Shown: positions 50,971-61,324 of the stretch, piece after piece | Layout of the letters: each line of letters begins with the position of its first letter | Position numbering within the stretch: position 1 is the first letter of the stretch | Assembly (NCBI RefSeq): GCF_000378945.1 | Contig: NZ_KB900539.1 | Coordinates: 2,809,234-2,873,233 of the forward strand | Direction: 5' to 3' | Source of the DNA: Methyloversatilis universalis EHg5 | GTDB lineage: Bacteria; Pseudomonadota; Gammaproteobacteria; Burkholderiales; Rhodocyclaceae | DNA: 64,000 bases | Notes under the pieces: model-generated | Seen by the model: the letters and a program-made list of their open reading frames with translations, nothing else | Database searches by the model: none | Told to the model about the DNA's origin: nothing | Program-made: the position numbers and the translations under genes

Positions 50971-52986
50971 TCATCGGACCACCGGTGCTGAGCCGGTCAC
51001 CCGCGACAGCCTGTCCAGCAGTTCGGGCCAATCAACGCGCCGATTGTAGCCAACCACGCTCAGTGCCGGGACGCCACCGCCCTCGATCAGCACGAAGCCC
51101 CCGCCCTTGTTGCCCAGACCATCCATCTCGCACACGCCGTCGCGCAGCACGCAGCTCAGCCCGATACGGCGGTAGCCGAAGCGCTCGAAGAAGCCAAGAA
51201 AGCTGCGCTGTATCGCCGCGGCTGCACCGGGACCGCCCAGCGCAGTGATGTTCTGCACCGCGCGCTGGCTGATGACGCGAGGGTAGTCACCTTGACTCGA
51301 CCTTATGTGGGCGTCGAACGCCACCGGCCGCCAGCGCAGCAGTTCCAGCCCGGTCACGTCACCATCCAGCCGGCCGGTCACCCGTCCGAATTTCACCGTG
51401 TCGGTCAGCGCCTCCAGATCGATGTAACGCATCTGCAGGTCGGCAAGCACACGCGGGGTTGTACCGAAAGGCTCGACCAGTTTCAGGCCGGTGGCGGCGA
51501 CATAGCCGTCGAATACGCGAATGAGCATCTGGCCGTCGAGCGCCAGCACGCCGTCGCGCCAGCGCACGCCGGGCACGCTGGCGGCGAAGCTGCCTGCCAT
51601 GCGCGGCAGCCCGAGCGCCTCGCTCAGTGCCGACATCGACACCGGCTCCAGATCGAAAGCCAGATCGCCGCGCCAGCGCCCGTCGTCCTGTACGAATTCG
51701 AGCTGGTTGAGCCGCAGCCCGGCGTCGAGCACCGGAATGCGTACCGGTTCGATCGATACCCGGTCAGACGACAGCGCCGCACGCAGTTCGAACGGACCGA
51801 GCGGAATGCGCCCGAAGTGCGCGCCGGCCACGGTCGCGCGCGGCGCAGTCGGCTGTTCGCGCTGCCAGGGCAGATCGGCATCCACCCGATCCATGGACCA
51901 CCGGCCCGCCGCGTCAGCCAGCGCCACGCCGTGCAATTGCAGCCGCGCGGTCTCGGGCCCCTGTGCGTCGACCGACAGCGCGATATCCGCACGGCCGGAC
52001 AGCGTCAGCGCAGGCCAGCCATGCACCGCCGACAGCGGCGCGATGAAGCGCGCGTTCAGCGCCTCGAGATCGAAGGCCCGCCCTTCGATCCGGGCACTGT
52101 GCAACGCCGGCGCACCAGTTGCGGACCGGCCCCAGTCGGCAGAAAAGCTCAGCCGCCCCACCTGCGCCAGATCCAGCGCGCCGTTGGTCAGCGTCAGCTG
52201 TCCGGCATCGACCGCAAAGCGGCTGGTAAGCGCGGTCCCGCCGCCCTTCAGATAGACCGCATCCCACAGCAGCTCACCGGCGCGCCAGTCGGCGGACAGG
52301 TCGCCGTTCCAGCGCGCGCCGTCGGCCCGCGCACGGATGTCGATGCCGAGCGCCATGCCCTCGGCCCCGCGCAGACCGTCCGCCGACGAAAAACGCGCGT
52401 CATGCAGATCGACGCGCGCGTCGATCTGCACCGAGCGGCCCGCGCCGAAATCGTGCAGTTGCGCATCGACATCGACGCGGCCGGCTGGCGCGTAGGCCGC
52501 CACCGCCGTCTGCAACGCCGGATCGAGCGCCATCAGGCGGACGAGGTCCGCGGCCCGGGTGCGCAGGCGCAGGTGCGGATGCGCGCCCGCGAGCGCGCCT
52601 TCGATGTCGATCGGCGGGCTGCCCGGCGGCTGCACGCGAGCCTCCAGGGTGCGCTGCGCACCGGTCAGCGCGAACTCCAGCCGCCACGGCTCCTGACCGC
52701 GGACATGCAGCACGCCGCCGCGGCAGCGCACTTCGGGATGGATGGAAAACTCGGTGCAGTCGAGCCGCAGATCGGACAGTTCGCGCCCGGCAATGCGGGC
52801 ACGCACGATCCGCAGCCGGGCCGGGCCACGATCGAGGGCCTGCAGCGACACGCTGACCTGTTCCAGGGTCAGCGCGGGTGCCTGCAGGCGGTCGAAGCTC
52901 AGGTCGAGTGAGGCCTGCGACGCGGCGGATGCCGCCAGCGTCAGCGCGAGGACGACGCCACGCAGGCGCTCAGGAAGGGAACACAC
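50971..52986 (-). CDS. ydbH: YdbH family AsmA-like intermembrane lipid transport protein
   Basis: Long periplasmic beta-groove protein anchored by an N-terminal signal/helix (LRGVVLALTLAASAASQASL). 671 residues, shorter than the roughly 880 of E. coli YdbH, so the bridge may be made of fewer repeats. The C-terminal YdbH/dicarboxylate domain is recognisable: GRVTGRLDGDVTGLELLRWR, AFDAHIRSSQGDYPRVISQR and FFERFGYRRIGLSCVLRDGV. GTG start at 52986 overlaps the cysM end by 17 bp. Followed by ynbE after 23 bp. Works with YhdP- and TamB-like paths in lipid export to the outer membrane. Confidence 0.85.
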   Translation of the reverse strand: MCSLPERLRGVVLALTLAASAASQASLDLSFDRLQAPALTLEQVSVSLQALDRGPARLRIVRARIAGRELSDLRLDCTEFSIHPEVRCRGGVLHVRGQEPWRLEFALTGAQRTLEARVQPPGSPPIDIEGALAGAHPHLRLRTRAADLVRLMALDPALQTAVAAYAPAGRVDVDAQLHDFGAGRSVQIDARVDLHDARFSSADGLRGAEGMALGIDIRARADGARWNGDLSADWRAGELLWDAVYLKGGGTALTSRFAVDAGQLTLTNGALDLAQVGRLSFSADWGRSATGAPALHSARIEGRAFDLEALNARFIAPLSAVHGWPALTLSGRADIALSVDAQGPETARLQLHGVALADAAGRWSMDRVDADLPWQREQPTAPRATVAGAHFGRIPLGPFELRAALSSDRVSIEPVRIPVLDAGLRLNQLEFVQDDGRWRGDLAFDLEPVSMSALSEALGLPRMAGSFAASVPGVRWRDGVLALDGQMLIRVFDGYVAATGLKLVEPFGTTPRVLADLQMRYIDLEALTDTVKFGRVTGRLDGDVTGLELLRWRPVAFDAHIRSSQGDYPRVISQRAVQNITALGGPGAAAAIQRSFLGFFERFGYRRIGLSCVLRDGVCEMDGLGNKGGGFVLIEGGGVPALSVVGYNRRVDWPELLDRLSRVTGSAPVVR

Positions 52987-53872
52987 CCGTCGAAAGATAG
53001 CGGTCGCCGCGGTCGCACACGATGCTCACGATGGTCGCGTTCTCGACCTCGGCCGCAATGCGCAGCGCGACCACCATCGCCCCGCCGGAACTGATGCCGG
53101 CGCAGATGCCCTCTTCCCGCGCCAAGCGGCGGGTCATTTCTTCGGCGTCGTGCTGGCCGACGTATTCGAGGCGATCAACACGGGTGCGGTCGTATATCTT
53201 CGGCAGATAGGCTTCGGGCCACTTGCGTATACCCGGAATCTGCGCGCCCTCTTCCGGCTGGCAGCCGACGATCTGGATGTCCGGATTCTGCGATTTCAGA
53301 TAGGTCGAGGTGCCGATGATGGTGCCGGTGGTGCCCATGGAACTGACGAAATGGGTGACGCGCCCTGCGGTGTCACGCCAGATTTCCGGTCCGGTGCCCT
53401 CGATGTGGGCACGCGGATTGTCGCTGTTCGCAAACTGGTCGAGGATGATACCGCGGCCCTCGTCGCGCAGCTTTTCGGCTGTGTCGCGCGCCAGTTCCAT
53501 GCTGCCTTCCTTGGCGGTCAGCACCAGTTCGGCACCGTAGGCGGCCATGCTCTGGCGGCGCTCGACGCTCTGGTTCTCGGGCATCACCAGAATCATCTTG
53601 TAGCCGCGCATCGCCGCCACCATGGCCAGGGCGATGCCGGTGTTGCCGCTGGTCGCCTCGATCAGCGTGTCGCCCGGCTTGATGTCACCGCGCTCCTCGG
53701 CGCGCCGGATCATGGACAGCGCCGGCCTGTCCTTCACCGAACCGGCCGGGTTGTTGCCTTCGAGCTTGGCCAGGATGACATTGCCGCGGCGGTCGTTGTC
53801 TGCCCCGGGAATGCGCTGCAGGCGAACCAGCGGCGTGTTGCCGACGAAATCTTCGAGCGTCTTGTAGTGCAT
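52970..53872 (-). CDS. cysM: Cysteine synthase B
   Basis: PLP enzyme of 300 residues that makes cysteine from O-acetylserine and sulfide or thiosulfate. PLP lysine in GNNPAGSVKDRPALSMI, the TSGNTGIALAMVAAMRGYKM substrate loop, phosphate-binding SSMGTTGTIIGTSTYL, and the CysM-specific end (GICAGISSGGAMVVALRIAA). In the order comEA-cysM-ydbH; overlap with ydbH by 17 bp. Confidence 0.94.
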   Translation of the reverse strand: MHYKTLEDFVGNTPLVRLQRIPGADNDRRGNVILAKLEGNNPAGSVKDRPALSMIRRAEERGDIKPGDTLIEATSGNTGIALAMVAAMRGYKMILVMPENQSVERRQSMAAYGAELVLTAKEGSMELARDTAEKLRDEGRGIILDQFANSDNPRAHIEGTGPEIWRDTAGRVTHFVSSMGTTGTIIGTSTYLKSQNPDIQIVGCQPEEGAQIPGIRKWPEAYLPKIYDRTRVDRLEYVGQHDAEEMTRRLAREEGICAGISSGGAMVVALRIAAEVENATIVSIVCDRGDRYLSTGVFPS

Positions 53873-53899
53873 GGCTGCATTGAATCCAGTGTGGCCGTC

Positions 53900-54631
53900 T
53901 CAGCGCGAGCCGGCCGGTTTCGGAGGTCCGCCCGCCGGCTTGGGCGGTGCAGACGAAGGCGGATCGGCTGCCGGTGCGGCAGCCGTGGCGGCGGGCGTGC
54001 TGCCTGCCGGGCGGGGCGGTGCACCGGCCGGTCGTGCCGGCGGCGCGGACGCCTCTGAATGCGATGTGGCACCTGTCGGGCCGGCCCCTGCGGGACGGGG
54101 AGGCGGCGCGGACTGCGGCGACGAAGTGCTGGCCGGACGCGGCGGCGGTGCGGACACCGGCTTCGCTTGAAGCTCAGGGGCTGCAGGCGTCTGCGGCGCG
54201 CTGGCGTGCGCCGACGGACGGCGGCGCACGAACACGAAGGCGGCCACCGCGAGCACCACGACCAGGCCGGCAATCCACCACGGAAATCCGCCGCTCGCAG
54301 CCGGAGCACTGGCGGGGACGGCCATCGGCGACGCGGAAGGAGCCGATGCCGGCGACGTTTCGCTTCTGCGCGATGCGGGTACCACGGCGCCGACGGACAG
54401 CAGCGGCTTCAGTTCGGCAAAGGTCTTGTCACCGATGCCCTTCACATTGCGCAGCTCATCGACCGACGCAAAGGGCCCGTGCTGGGAACGGTAATCGACG
54501 ATGGCCTGGGCGCGGCTGGGGCCGACGCCTGGCAGCGCGTCGAGGTCGGCCACGGTGGCGGTATTGAGGTCCAGCGCGGCGAACACCGGTGCCGCGAGAC
54601 AGAGCAACAGCAGGCAGGTCAGACGGCGCAT
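53900..54631 (-). CDS. ComEA-like helix-hairpin-helix protein with added membrane helix and Pro/Ala tail
   Basis: Protein of 243 residues. A signal peptide (1-18) is followed by a ComEA-type tandem helix-hairpin-helix domain (19-80: LDLNTATVADLDALPGVGPS, AQAIVDYRSQHGPFASVDEL, NVKGIGDKTFAELKPLLSVG), which binds DNA. Unlike simple ComEA it goes on with a linker, a membrane helix at about 116-135 (FPWWIAGLVVVLAVAAFVFV), an RRR stop, and about 100 residues rich in Pro and Ala with repeated PPRPAG/PPKPAG. The tail may lie in the cytoplasm or the periplasm. DNA uptake is the family role; here it is unproven. Confidence 0.82.
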   Translation of the reverse strand: MRRLTCLLLLCLAAPVFAALDLNTATVADLDALPGVGPSRAQAIVDYRSQHGPFASVDELRNVKGIGDKTFAELKPLLSVGAVVPASRRSETSPASAPSASPMAVPASAPAASGGFPWWIAGLVVVLAVAAFVFVRRRPSAHASAPQTPAAPELQAKPVSAPPPRPASTSSPQSAPPPRPAGAGPTGATSHSEASAPPARPAGAPPRPAGSTPAATAAAPAADPPSSAPPKPAGGPPKPAGSR

Positions 54632-54668
54632 GACGCCTCCCGGAAGGATGACAGCCGAAGGATACCGC

Positions 54669-55619
54669 TCAGGCGGCGCCGTGGCGCAGGTCGGCGTCCA
54701 GCTCGTGCAGCGCGCATACCGCGGTGCCCAGCTTGCCGACGACGATGCCGGCCGCGCGGTTGGCCAGCCGCATGGCGTCCACCTGGGAACAGCCGCTGGC
54801 CATCATGACCGCCATCGTGGCGATGACGGTATCGCCGGCGCCGCTCACGTCATACACCTCGCGCGCGAGCGCTCGTTCATGCACGACGCCTTCGGCGGCG
54901 TACAGACTCATGCCCGCGTCCGAACGGGTGAGCAGCAGCGCGCCCAGATCGAGCTGTTCGCGCAGCGCGCTGGCGCGGCGCGCGAGATCGTCGTCGTCGG
55001 CCCAGCTGCCCACCACTTCACGCAGTTCGCTGCGGTTGGGTTTGAGCAGCGTGGCGCCGGCATAACGGGTGTAGTCGTCGCCCTTGGGGTCGACCAGCAC
55101 CGGCTTTCCGGCTGCCCGCGCGATATCCATCATGTCGCGGATGTCAGCCAACGCCCCCTTGCCGTAGTCGGACAGGATGACGATGTCGGCATCCTTCACC
55201 CGGCGCGCGAACTCATCGAGCTTGGCGCACAGCACCTCGCGTGCCGGCGCGCTTTCGAAATCAATGCGCAGCAGCTGCTGCTGCCGACCGATCACGCGCA
55301 GCTTGATCGTGGTGTCGAGCTGGGCATCCTCGTGCAGGCTGGCGGCAATCCCGGCGCCCTGCATCTGGGCCCGCAACGTGCGGCCGGCGTCATCGGCGCC
55401 GACCACCGACAGCAGGCTCACCTGCGCACCGAGTGCTGCACAGTTGCGCGCCACGTTGGCCGCGCCGCCGGGGCGCTCTTCCACCCGGTCGACCTTTACC
55501 ACCGGCACCGGCGCCTCGGGCGAAATGCGCTGCACGTCGCCGAACCAGTAGCGGTCCAGCATCACGTCGCCAGCAACCAGGATGCGCGCGGCGCGGGTAT
55601 CGGGAAGCGTCAGGCTCAT
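54669..55619 (-). CDS. rfaE1: D-glycero-beta-D-manno-heptose-7-phosphate kinase
   Basis: PfkB-type kinase of 316 residues that makes heptose 1,7-bisphosphate for the LPS inner core. N-terminal RILVAGDVMLDRYWFGDVQR and ISPEAPVPVVKV, then GGAANVARNCAALGA, and the catalytic C-terminal DVSGAGDTVIATMAVMMASG with its Asp. Only the kinase domain is present, so the adenylyltransferase (RfaE2) is a separate gene elsewhere. Next to lapAB, another LPS set. Confidence 0.94.
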   Translation of the reverse strand: MSLTLPDTRAARILVAGDVMLDRYWFGDVQRISPEAPVPVVKVDRVEERPGGAANVARNCAALGAQVSLLSVVGADDAGRTLRAQMQGAGIAASLHEDAQLDTTIKLRVIGRQQQLLRIDFESAPAREVLCAKLDEFARRVKDADIVILSDYGKGALADIRDMMDIARAAGKPVLVDPKGDDYTRYAGATLLKPNRSELREVVGSWADDDDLARRASALREQLDLGALLLTRSDAGMSLYAAEGVVHERALAREVYDVSGAGDTVIATMAVMMASGCSQVDAMRLANRAAGIVVGKLGTAVCALHELDADLRHGAA

Positions 55620-55643
55620 GCTCAGGGCGTGCTCAGTCGGTGT

Positions 55644-56819
55644 TCAGGGCGTGAGATCGAACTCTTCGGTGCGCTTGGGCGGATAGGTTTCCCAGCCACC
55701 GCAGGCCGGGCAGCGCCAGTGGAACTGGCGGGCCTTGAAGCCGCAGCTGTCGCAACGGTAACGCGCCACGCGCCGCGTGTGGGCGTGGATGATGTTCTTC
55801 ATCAGGTCGGAATCGGTGCGCGCATCCGGCGGCAGCGTCTGCATCTGCGCCTCCAGCAGCTTGTCGAGTCCGAGCAGCGTCGGATTGCGGCGCAGCTCTT
55901 CACGCACCAGGGTCAGCGCGCCGGAGGGGCCTTCGGCGTCCAGCTCTTCCTTGAACACCACGTCCAGCAGGTCAAGCGAGGCGTGGCGCTCGAGATAGCT
56001 CTTCAGCAGCGTGATGCCCTGACGTTCGCGGCCAAGGCGACGGTAGGCGTCCGCCAGACGGGCGGCGACCAGCGCCAGATAGACCGGATTCTGCTGCTCG
56101 ATGCGCTGCCAGTGCTCGATCGCCTCTTCCCACTTCTGGTCGGCAGCGGCGGCATCGCCCAGCAGCATCAGCGCCCGCACGCACTTGCGGTGGGTGCTCA
56201 GCGCCTCTTCCAGCTGCGTGCGGGCGTCGCCCAGGCGCGACTGCGCCAGCGCCTGCGTCGCCAGTTCGCACAGGAACTGCGCGATGTCCTTCTGGGCACG
56301 ATGGGATTCGGTTTCAGGCAGCGCGCGTGCAACGTCGATCGCCTTCAGCCACTCCTTCTCCTGCTGATAGATGTCCAGCAGGTGATGCAGCGCCTCGGTA
56401 TCGAGCGCACTGCCACGCAGGCTGATGAACACGTCCTCGGCGCGATCCAGCAGGCCGGCTTTCAGGAAATCCAGACCCAGTTCCAGCCGGGCGGAGAGAC
56501 GCTGCTCCGGGCGCACGTCCTCACGCGCCGCCAGCGCCTGATGGATCTGGATCGCACGGTCGGTTTCGCCACGACGGCGAAACAGATTGCCCAGTGCGAA
56601 CTGCAGTTCGGCGGTCTGCGGGTCCTTGCTGGTCGCTTCGATGAAGGAGTCGATGGCGCGGTCCGGCTGTTCGTTCAGCAGGAAGTTCAGGCCGGCAAAA
56701 TAGGATCGCGGCAGCGAGCGCGACTCACGCACCAGATGACGGATGTCGATGCGCGCAGCCAGCCAGCCCAGACCGAAGAACAGCGGCAGGGCAAGCAGCC
56801 ACCAGAGTTCGATTTCCAT
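55644..56819 (-). CDS. lapB: Lipopolysaccharide assembly protein LapB
   Basis: Inner-membrane anchored TPR protein of 391 residues that controls LpxC breakdown and so LPS amount. N-terminal membrane helix (IELWWLLALPLFFGLGWLAA), about nine TPR units, and a C-terminal rubredoxin-like metal site: YRCDSCGFKARQFHWRCPAC, two CxxC pairs. Directly after lapA (12 bp). Confidence 0.95.
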   Translation of the reverse strand: MEIELWWLLALPLFFGLGWLAARIDIRHLVRESRSLPRSYFAGLNFLLNEQPDRAIDSFIEATSKDPQTAELQFALGNLFRRRGETDRAIQIHQALAAREDVRPEQRLSARLELGLDFLKAGLLDRAEDVFISLRGSALDTEALHHLLDIYQQEKEWLKAIDVARALPETESHRAQKDIAQFLCELATQALAQSRLGDARTQLEEALSTHRKCVRALMLLGDAAAADQKWEEAIEHWQRIEQQNPVYLALVAARLADAYRRLGRERQGITLLKSYLERHASLDLLDVVFKEELDAEGPSGALTLVREELRRNPTLLGLDKLLEAQMQTLPPDARTDSDLMKNIIHAHTRRVARYRCDSCGFKARQFHWRCPACGGWETYPPKRTEEFDLTP

Positions 56820-56831
56820 GGGGATGCGGAC

Positions 56832-57071
56832 TCAGTCGGCCTGCACAGACTGCTCTTCGCCACGGATCGTACGCGCCTGCGCAAGCGACCATCCGGCGAA
56901 GGCGCCCAGCACGGCACCGACCAGGAAAAGAATTAACAGGATGAGCGACAGTTCGACCTGCCACACCTGTCCGAAGAAGAAGCGCACCGTCACCGGATCG
57001 CTGTTGCGCGCGGCCAGGCCGAGCAGCAGCAGAAAGACGACGATGCGCAGCAGCCATTTGAGGATCGCCAT
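56832..57071 (-). CDS. lapA: Lipopolysaccharide assembly protein LapA domain protein
   Basis: Small inner-membrane protein of 79 residues with two helices (WLLRIVVFLLLLGLAARNSD and LILLILFLVGAVLGAFAGWS) and the conserved NSDPVTVRFFFGQVWQVELS between them. Partner of LapB. 10 bp after ihfB. Confidence 0.92.
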   Translation of the reverse strand: MAILKWLLRIVVFLLLLGLAARNSDPVTVRFFFGQVWQVELSLILLILFLVGAVLGAFAGWSLAQARTIRGEEQSVQAD

Positions 57072-57081
57072 GCCGGCGTCC

Positions 57082-57387
57082 TCAGGCGGTCTGCACAGGG
57101 GTGCCGACCGCGTTGTCCACGCGTTCGCGCAATTCCTTGCCGGCCTTGAAATGCGGCACCCGCTTCTCGGGCACCATCACCTTCTCGCCCGACTTCGGGT
57201 TGCGGCCGACGCGCGGCGGACGGTGGTTCAGCGAAAAGCTGCCGAAACCGCGGATTTCGATGCGGTCTCCCCGCACCAGCGCCTCGGTCATTTCGTCGAG
57301 GATCATCTTCACCGCATAGTCGGCGTCCTTCGCGACCAGTTGCGGAAAGCGGGTCGCCAGCCGGGCAATCAGTTCGGATTTGGTCAT
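57082..57387 (-). CDS. ihfB: Integration host factor subunit beta
   Basis: 101-residue partner of Ihf[41 protein letters not shown] and arm [20 protein letters not shown]. The start at 57387 is the family start; the open frame upstream is not coding. Located after rpsA as in many proteobacteria. Confidence 0.96.
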   Translation of the reverse strand: MTKSELIARLATRFPQLVAKDADYAVKMILDEMTEALVRGDRIEIRGFGSFSLNHRPPRVGRNPKSGEKVMVPEKRVPHFKAGKELRERVDNAVGTPVQTA

Positions 57388-57430
57388 GTCGGTCCAGATG
57401 AACAGGAGCGTGCTTGCCGGAGGAACACAA

Positions 57431-57458
57431 GACAACGCCGCCCGGAGGCGGCGTTGTC
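57431..57458 (-). terminator. Hairpin between rpsA and ihfB
   Basis: GACAACGCCGCC-CGGA-GGCGGCGTTGTC: perfect 12-bp stem with a stable UCCG-type loop in RNA, 27 bp after the rpsA stop. No T-run, so it may be a partial terminator or an mRNA end. Confidence 0.6.
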
Positions 57459-57484
57459 CGTTCGACTCCGGATCGTCTAAACGA

Positions 57485-59191
57485 TCAGGAGTTCTTCAGC
57501 TTCGCCTTCAGCAGTGCGCCCAGGTTGGTGGTGCCGCTGCTGGCCGAAGTGCCTTCGGCCTGGATCTTCTGGATGGCGTCGTTCTGTTCGGCCTGATCCT
57601 TCGCACGCACCGACAGCGTGATCGAACGGGTCTTGCGGTCCAGATTGACGATCATCGCCTCGACTTCGTCGCCGACGTTGAGGATGGTGGTCAGGTCTTC
57701 GACGCGGTCACGCGAAGCTTCCGAGGCGCGCAGGTAGCCTTCGACATCCTCGTTCAGCGCGATCACGGCGCCCTTGGCATCCACCGTCTTCACGGCGCCG
57801 CGCACGACGCTGTTCTTGTCGTGGGTAGCGATGAAGTTGGTGAAGGGGTCCCCATCCATCTGCTTGACGCCCAGCGAGATGCGCTCGCGCTCGACATCGA
57901 TGGACAGCACGACGGCTTCGACTTCGTCGCCCTTCTTGTAGTTGCGCACGGCTTCTTCGCCGGCCAGCGACCACGACAGATCGGACAGGTGAACCAGACC
58001 GTCGATGGCGCCGGTCAGGCCGATGAACACACCGAAGTCGGTGATCGACTTGATCTGGCCACGGACCTTGTCGCCCTTCTTGTGGTTCATCGAGAAGTCT
58101 TCCCACGGATTCGGCATGCACTGCTTCATGCCCAGCGAAATCCGGCGACGGTCTTCGTCGATTTCCAGAATCATCACTTCGACTTCGTCGCCCAGCTGGA
58201 CAACCTTGGTCGGGTGGATGTTCTTGTTGGTCCAGTCCATTTCGGACACGTGGACCAGGCCTTCGATGCCCTGTTCGATCTCGACGAATGCGCCGTAATC
58301 GGTCAGGTTGGTCACCTTGCCGAACAGGCGGGTGCCCTGCGGGTAGCGGCGCGAGATGCCCACCCACGGATCTTCGCCCAGCTGCTTGAGACCCAGCGAC
58401 ACGCGGTTCTTCTCGGCGTCGAACTTGAGCACCTTGGCTTCGACCTCGTCGCCCACCGCCAGCACTTCCGACGGGTGACGGACACGGCGCCAGGCCAGGT
58501 CGGTGATGTGCAGCAGGCCGTCGATGCCACCGAGGTCGACGAATGCGCCGTAGTCGGTGATGTTCTTGACGATACCCTTGACGACGGTACCTTCCTTCAG
58601 GGTTTCGAGCAGCTTTTCGCGCTCTTCACCGGCGGTCAGTTCGAGCACGGCACGGCGCGACACCACAACGTTGTTGCGCTTGCGGTCGAGCTTGATGACC
58701 TTGAATTCGAATTCCTTGTTTTCGTACGGCGTGGTGTCCTTGACCGGACGCAGGTCGACCAGCGAACCCGGCAGGAAGGCACGAATGCCGTTGGTCATGA
58801 CAGTCAGGCCGCCCTTGACCTTGCCCGACACCAGACCCTTGACGATGGAGCCGTCGCCCAGTGCCTTTTCCAGTTCGTTCCATGCGGCGATGCGCTTGGC
58901 CTTGTCGCGGGACAGGCGGGTTTCACCGTAGCCGTCCTCGAGCATTTCGATGGCGACGCTGACGTAATCGCCGGGGGCGACCGTCAGTTCACCGCGATCG
59001 GTGCGGAACTCGTCGATCGAGATATAGCTTTCCGACTTCAGGCCGGCATTGACGACGACGAAGTTCTGATCCACGCGCATGACTTCGGCGGTGATGACTT
59101 CACCGGCGCGCATTTCCTGGCGCGTGAGGCTTTCCTCGAACAGCGCGGCAAAACTTTCCATGGAGTCTGACGACTGGGCAACTTGGGACAT
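57485..59191 (-). CDS. rpsA: 30S ribosomal protein S1
   Basis: mRNA-binding ribosomal protein of 568 residues with six S1 RNA-binding repeats. N-terminus [20 protein letters not shown]; repeats show the pattern G-x-V-x-[12 protein letters not shown], e.g. [20 protein letters not shown] and [23 protein letters not shown] 59191 is favoured; a second ATG 10 codons later is possible. The 129 bp to cmk hold no gene. Confidence 0.97.
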   Translation of the reverse strand: MSQVAQSSDSMESFAALFEESLTRQEMRAGEVITAEVMRVDQNFVVVNAGLKSESYISIDEFRTDRGELTVAPGDYVSVAIEMLEDGYGETRLSRDKAKRIAAWNELEKALGDGSIVKGLVSGKVKGGLTVMTNGIRAFLPGSLVDLRPVKDTTPYENKEFEFKVIKLDRKRNNVVVSRRAVLELTAGEEREKLLETLKEGTVVKGIVKNITDYGAFVDLGGIDGLLHITDLAWRRVRHPSEVLAVGDEVEAKVLKFDAEKNRVSLGLKQLGEDPWVGISRRYPQGTRLFGKVTNLTDYGAFVEIEQGIEGLVHVSEMDWTNKNIHPTKVVQLGDEVEVMILEIDEDRRRISLGMKQCMPNPWEDFSMNHKKGDKVRGQIKSITDFGVFIGLTGAIDGLVHLSDLSWSLAGEEAVRNYKKGDEVEAVVLSIDVERERISLGVKQMDGDPFTNFIATHDKNSVVRGAVKTVDAKGAVIALNEDVEGYLRASEASRDRVEDLTTILNVGDEVEAMIVNLDRKTRSITLSVRAKDQAEQNDAIQKIQAEGTSASSGTTNLGALLKAKLKNS

Positions 59192-59320
59192 TGGCAAAAG
59201 CCGCTTGCGCGGCAACGGGTTAGATATGAACACAACATGACCGGAACAGCCCGGTCACGCACCTTGGCGGCCGGAACCCCGACCGCCTCTTACACGCCGG
59301 AAAACCGGCCACTCACGACA

Positions 59321-59995
59321 TCACTGCGGGTTTCTTTCGCGCCAGGCGTCAAGCACAAAGCGGACGGCAGCGTCTGCGCTCATCGAGCTGGTATCGAGCA
59401 GCAGGGCATCCGGCAACTGCACCAGCGGTGCATGAGCCCGGTTGCGGTCTCGCTCGTCCCGCTCCCGCAAATCCTGCGAAAGACTTTCCAGATTAGCAGA
59501 AACACCTTTTTCGATCAACTGCTTATAGCGGCGCTCGGCGCGGATCTCGACACTGGCGGTCAGGAACACCTTGAGCGCGGCATCCGGAAACACCACCGAC
59601 CCCATGTCCCGGCCGTCGCCAACCAGGCCCGGCGCCTGACGGAAGGCACGCTGGCGGTCAAGCAAAGCAGCGCGCACACCGCCATACACCGCGACTTTAG
59701 AAGCGCCGACCGAGGCAGCTTCGCTACGCATCGCGTCCGACACGTCCGCGCAGGCCAGCCAGGTCGCACCGTCGGCAAAGCGCACGTCGAGCGTAGCCGC
59801 GATCCGTTCGAGCGCTACCTCGTCATCGAGCGCGACACCTGCGCGCATCGCCGCCACCGCAGTCAGCCGGTAGAGCGCTCCGCTGTCCAGAAGATGAAAA
59901 CCCAGTGCCGCCGCCACGCGCGCCGCAACCGTGCCCTTGCCGGAAGCCGACGGGCCGTCGATCGCGATGACCGGAATGCCGGCCTGCCCGCTCAT
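59321..59995 (-). CDS. cmk: Cytidylate kinase
   Basis: Phosphorylates CMP and dCMP; 224 residues. P-loop [56 protein letters not shown] and the LID part [12 protein letters not shown]. The ATG at 59995 overlaps the aroA stop by 4 bp. Confidence 0.96.
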   Translation of the reverse strand: MSGQAGIPVIAIDGPSASGKGTVAARVAAALGFHLLDSGALYRLTAVAAMRAGVALDDEVALERIAATLDVRFADGATWLACADVSDAMRSEAASVGASKVAVYGGVRAALLDRQRAFRQAPGLVGDGRDMGSVVFPDAALKVFLTASVEIRAERRYKQLIEKGVSANLESLSQDLRERDERDRNRAHAPLVQLPDALLLDTSSMSADAAVRFVLDAWRERNPQ

Positions 59996-61287
59996 GCCGC
60001 CACCTCTGCCCAGCGCGCAAAATAGTCCGGGAAGGTCTTGGCCACGCAGCCCGGGTCCATGATGCGCACCGGCACCCTGCCCAGTGTGGCCAGCGAGAAG
60101 CACATGGCCATGCGGTGGTCGTCATAGGTGCCGATGGCAGCATGTGGCGTCAGCGCAGCCGGCGGCGTGATCGCAAGGTAATCCGCCCCCTCCTCCACGA
60201 TGGCGCCGAGCTTGCGCAGTTCGGTAGCCATCGCGCTGATGCGGTCGGTTTCCTTGACCCGCCAGCTGGCGATATTGCGCAAGCGGCTGGGGCCGTCGGC
60301 AAACAGCGCGCAGATGGCCAGCGTCATCGCGGCATCCGGAATGTGGTTCAGATCAAGATCGAAAGCGGACAAACGGCCGCTTTCCGGCGCCTGCGCCTCG
60401 ATCCAGTTCGGCCCCATCGCTATGCGCGCACCCAGCTGTTCCAGCGCCTGGGCAAAGGCCACATCGCCCTGCACCGAATCACGGCCCACGCCTTCGACCC
60501 GCACCGGACCGCCACCGATCGCGCCGGCCGCCAGGAAATACGAGGCTGACGACGCGTCACCCTCGACATAGCAGTCGCCGGGCGACACGTAGCGCGCGTT
60601 GGCCGGCAGCTCGATCGCCTGCCAGCCCTGACGCTCGGCGGTCACGCCGAACTGGCGCATCAGCGCCAGCGTGATGTCTACATAGGGCTTGGAAATCAGT
60701 TCGCCCTCGACCTCGATGCGCACCGCGCGGCCGGTCAGCGGCAACGCCATCAGCAGGCCGGTCAGGAACTGGCTGGACACGTCGCCGCGCACCCGCACCA
60801 CCGCCGCGTCGTTGATCTGCGCCGCATGGATGCGCAGCGGCGGATAGCCGTCGTTGCCGTCGTAATCGATGCGCGCACCGACCTGGCGCAGCGCATCGAC
60901 CAGATCGCCGATCGGGCGCTCATGCATGCGCGGCACGCCGTGCAGCCGGTATTCGCCGCCCATCAGCGCCAGCACCGCGGTCAGCGGACGGAAGGCGGTG
61001 CCGGCATTGCCGAGGAAGAGGTCCGCCTTGCGCACCGGAAAGCGGCCGCCGGTGCCGCGAACGCGGTAATCGTCGCCACCGGCGTGCTGCCAGTCCACCG
61101 ACAGCGTGCGCAGCGCGTCCAGCATGCGGTCCACATCATCCGACGACAGCAGGTCATGCAGCAGCGTGTCACCTTCGGCCAGCGCAGCCAGCAGCAGTGC
61201 ACGGTTGGAAATGCTCTTGGAGCCCGGCAGCCGCAGCGTGCCGCGTGCGGTGCTGACCGGAGGAAGATCGAGGAATTCGGTTTTCAT
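59992..61287 (-). CDS. aroA: 3-phosphoshikimate 1-carboxyvinyltransferase (EPSP synthase)
   Basis: Sixth step of the shikimate pathway, 431 residues. [20 protein letters not shown] binds substrate; [20 protein letters not shown] is the glyphosate-region motif (GNAGTAxRP, class I); the late [20 protein letters not shown] and [16 protein letters not shown] are standard. ATG 61287 is the family start. Stop overlaps cmk. Confidence 0.97.
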   Translation of the reverse strand: MKTEFLDLPPVSTARGTLRLPGSKSISNRALLLAALAEGDTLLHDLLSSDDVDRMLDALRTLSVDWQHAGGDDYRVRGTGGRFPVRKADLFLGNAGTAFRPLTAVLALMGGEYRLHGVPRMHERPIGDLVDALRQVGARIDYDGNDGYPPLRIHAAQINDAAVVRVRGDVSSQFLTGLLMALPLTGRAVRIEVEGELISKPYVDITLALMRQFGVTAERQGWQAIELPANARYVSPGDCYVEGDASSASYFLAAGAIGGGPVRVEGVGRDSVQGDVAFAQALEQLGARIAMGPNWIEAQAPESGRLSAFDLDLNHIPDAAMTLAICALFADGPSRLRNIASWRVKETDRISAMATELRKLGAIVEEGADYLAITPPAALTPHAAIGTYDDHRMAMCFSLATLGRVPVRIMDPGCVAKTFPDYFARWAEVAA

Positions 61288-61324
61288 CGTGCGTAAGCGG
61301 GGCCGGTCCGGCCCCTCAAGAGTT

